From positions 1-6,213 of the forward strand of contig JAHUZY010000493.1 of assembly GCA_019264505.1 (NCBI GenBank): 6,213 nucleotides of DNA. Reading direction: 5' to 3'. This stretch comes from Phenylobacterium sp. (GTDB lineage Bacteria; Pseudomonadota; Alphaproteobacteria; Caulobacterales; Caulobacteraceae). Both the position numbers and the translations under genes were made by a program. Of the stretch, positions 5,881-6,213 are shown in pieces. How positions within the stretch are numbered: position 1 is the first letter of the stretch; each line of letters starts with the position of its first letter. The notes below the pieces were generated by a model. The model searched no databases and was not told the DNA's origin. It saw only the letters and a list, made by a program, of their open reading frames with translations.

Positions 5881-6178
5881 GCCGCCCGGCCCTATTCCCA
5901 CTCGATTGTTCGGGTATGCACAACCCCTTTGATTCTGCAGGACAAAAAATCTTCTCATGCGAAAATACCGTCACGCCAGCCAGCAAAAAGTTATGCTTCT
6001 GAGATTCGTATAATAATTAGGCGTTGTTCCTAGAATGGATCTTTCGAGATGTATCGTCTCCAATCGGACGGAAAACGTAATCCCTTGCACCGAGTTGCGC
6101 ATACGGGGTTTCATTTCAAAACACCGTCAATGCTGAAAACGTAGGCTGATTGCTGATATTCAAGGTGGCCTGCGCGTG
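5881..6178. other. AT-rich non-coding stretch after the operon
   Basis: After the last stop codon composition drops sharply: positions 5941-6180 are about 45% GC by count (about 38-42% between 5941 and 6060), against the mid-to-upper 60s in the genes. I see no credible gene. The best open frame is a 47-codon minus-strand ORF (5971-6114) without family resemblance. A perfect TATAAT is at 6009-6014 but lacks a matching -35. No strong rho-independent terminator for the operon is visible; the only hairpin, GGGT/ACCC at 5912-5926, has four base pairs. The composition suggests acquired DNA or a degraded intergenic remnant. Confidence 0.6.
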
Positions 6179-6213
6179 TGACCTGCTCCCGGAAAACTGG
6201 ACCAGTTTTCCGG
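6179..6213 (+). mobile_element. Possible terminal end of an insertion sequence (IS3-like), cut by the window edge
   Basis: From 6179 the sequence reads TGACCTGCTCCCGGAAAACT, which resembles the TG-initiated terminal inverted repeats of many IS3-family elements (TGACCTG/TGAACTG-C-CCC starts, from memory). It follows an AT-rich stretch and stops at the window edge, as expected when an assembly breaks at a multicopy element. No transposase is within the window, so element identity and even its presence are unproven. Confidence 0.35.
6189..6213. repeat. Perfect 12-1-12 bp palindrome at the right edge
   Basis: The arms CCGGAAAACTGG (6189-6200) and CCAGTTTTCCGG (6202-6213) are exact reverse complements around a single A at 6201. 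All 24 arm bases match and the second arm ends at the last base of the window. It is too tightly closed (one-base centre) to act as an ordinary RNA hairpin over its full length; a protein-binding dyad, a transposon end or an assembly fold-back are the options. Confidence 0.9.

Noticed and set aside
5912..5930. Hairpin GGGT-N7-ACCC followed by CTTT as an operon terminator
   Set aside because: Only four base pairs and no run of T; too weak to call a terminator.
6009..6014. Perfect TATAAT as a promoter -10
   Set aside because: There is no TTGACA-like element 16-18 bases upstream and no gene follows within the window, so it is likely chance in AT-rich DNA.
5971..6114. 47-codon minus-strand ORF (MKPRMRNS...) in the AT-rich stretch
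   Set aside because: It has no clear ribosome site, no recognisable domain and no partner; this length is expected by chance in AT-richer DNA.

Overview
The window looks like part of the chromosome of a high-GC alphaproteobacterium, possibly of the Caulobacterales. That placement rests on codon usage, GC in the mid-to-upper 60s by eye over the coding part, and the type of oxidase operon. No single marker fixes the genus.

Layout. (1) At the left edge, on the minus strand, lies the N-terminal half of an S-methyl-5'-thioadenosine phosphorylase (mtnP). It is interrupted by an in-frame TAG a few codons before the window ends. (2) A divergent intergenic region of about 176 bp carries an 8+8 bp dyad. 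(3) A plus-strand cytochrome c oxidase operon follows: a caa3-type CtaG assembly factor (608-1375), a CopD/HemJ-like four-helix membrane protein (1363-1854), subunit II as a lipoprotein with a complete CuA site (2319-3023), a fused subunit I-III polypeptide of 840 residues (3020-5542), and a 113-residue three-helix membrane protein (5539-5880). Adjacent plus-strand genes overlap by 4-13 bp except at one place, where a minus-strand DUF2231 membrane protein gene (1824-2306 or 2330) fills the gap before subunit II. (4) The last ~330 bp (5881-6213) are non-coding and much more AT-rich. They end in a perfect 12-1-12 bp palindrome that may be the end of an insertion sequence.

How it works together. 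Subunit II receives electrons from cytochrome c at CuA and passes them to heme a and the heme a3/CuB centre in the subunit I part of the fusion. CtaG probably helps metallate the oxidase. The CopD-like and small membrane proteins are probably accessory or heme/copper-related, which is inferred from context. Subunit II has no fused cytochrome c domain, so this resembles the alternative aa3-type oxidases of the CoxMNOP sort. Residues usually associated with the K proton channel (Lys in subunit I, Glu in subunit II) and two Asn of the D channel appear to be replaced, while the catalytic ligands are intact.

No phage, CRISPR, tRNA or rRNA feature was seen. The system is an alternative terminal oxidase of a recognisable type and does not look wholly new. 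The points most worth checking are the proton-channel substitutions, the antisense gene inside the operon, the interrupted mtnP, and the palindromic right edge.
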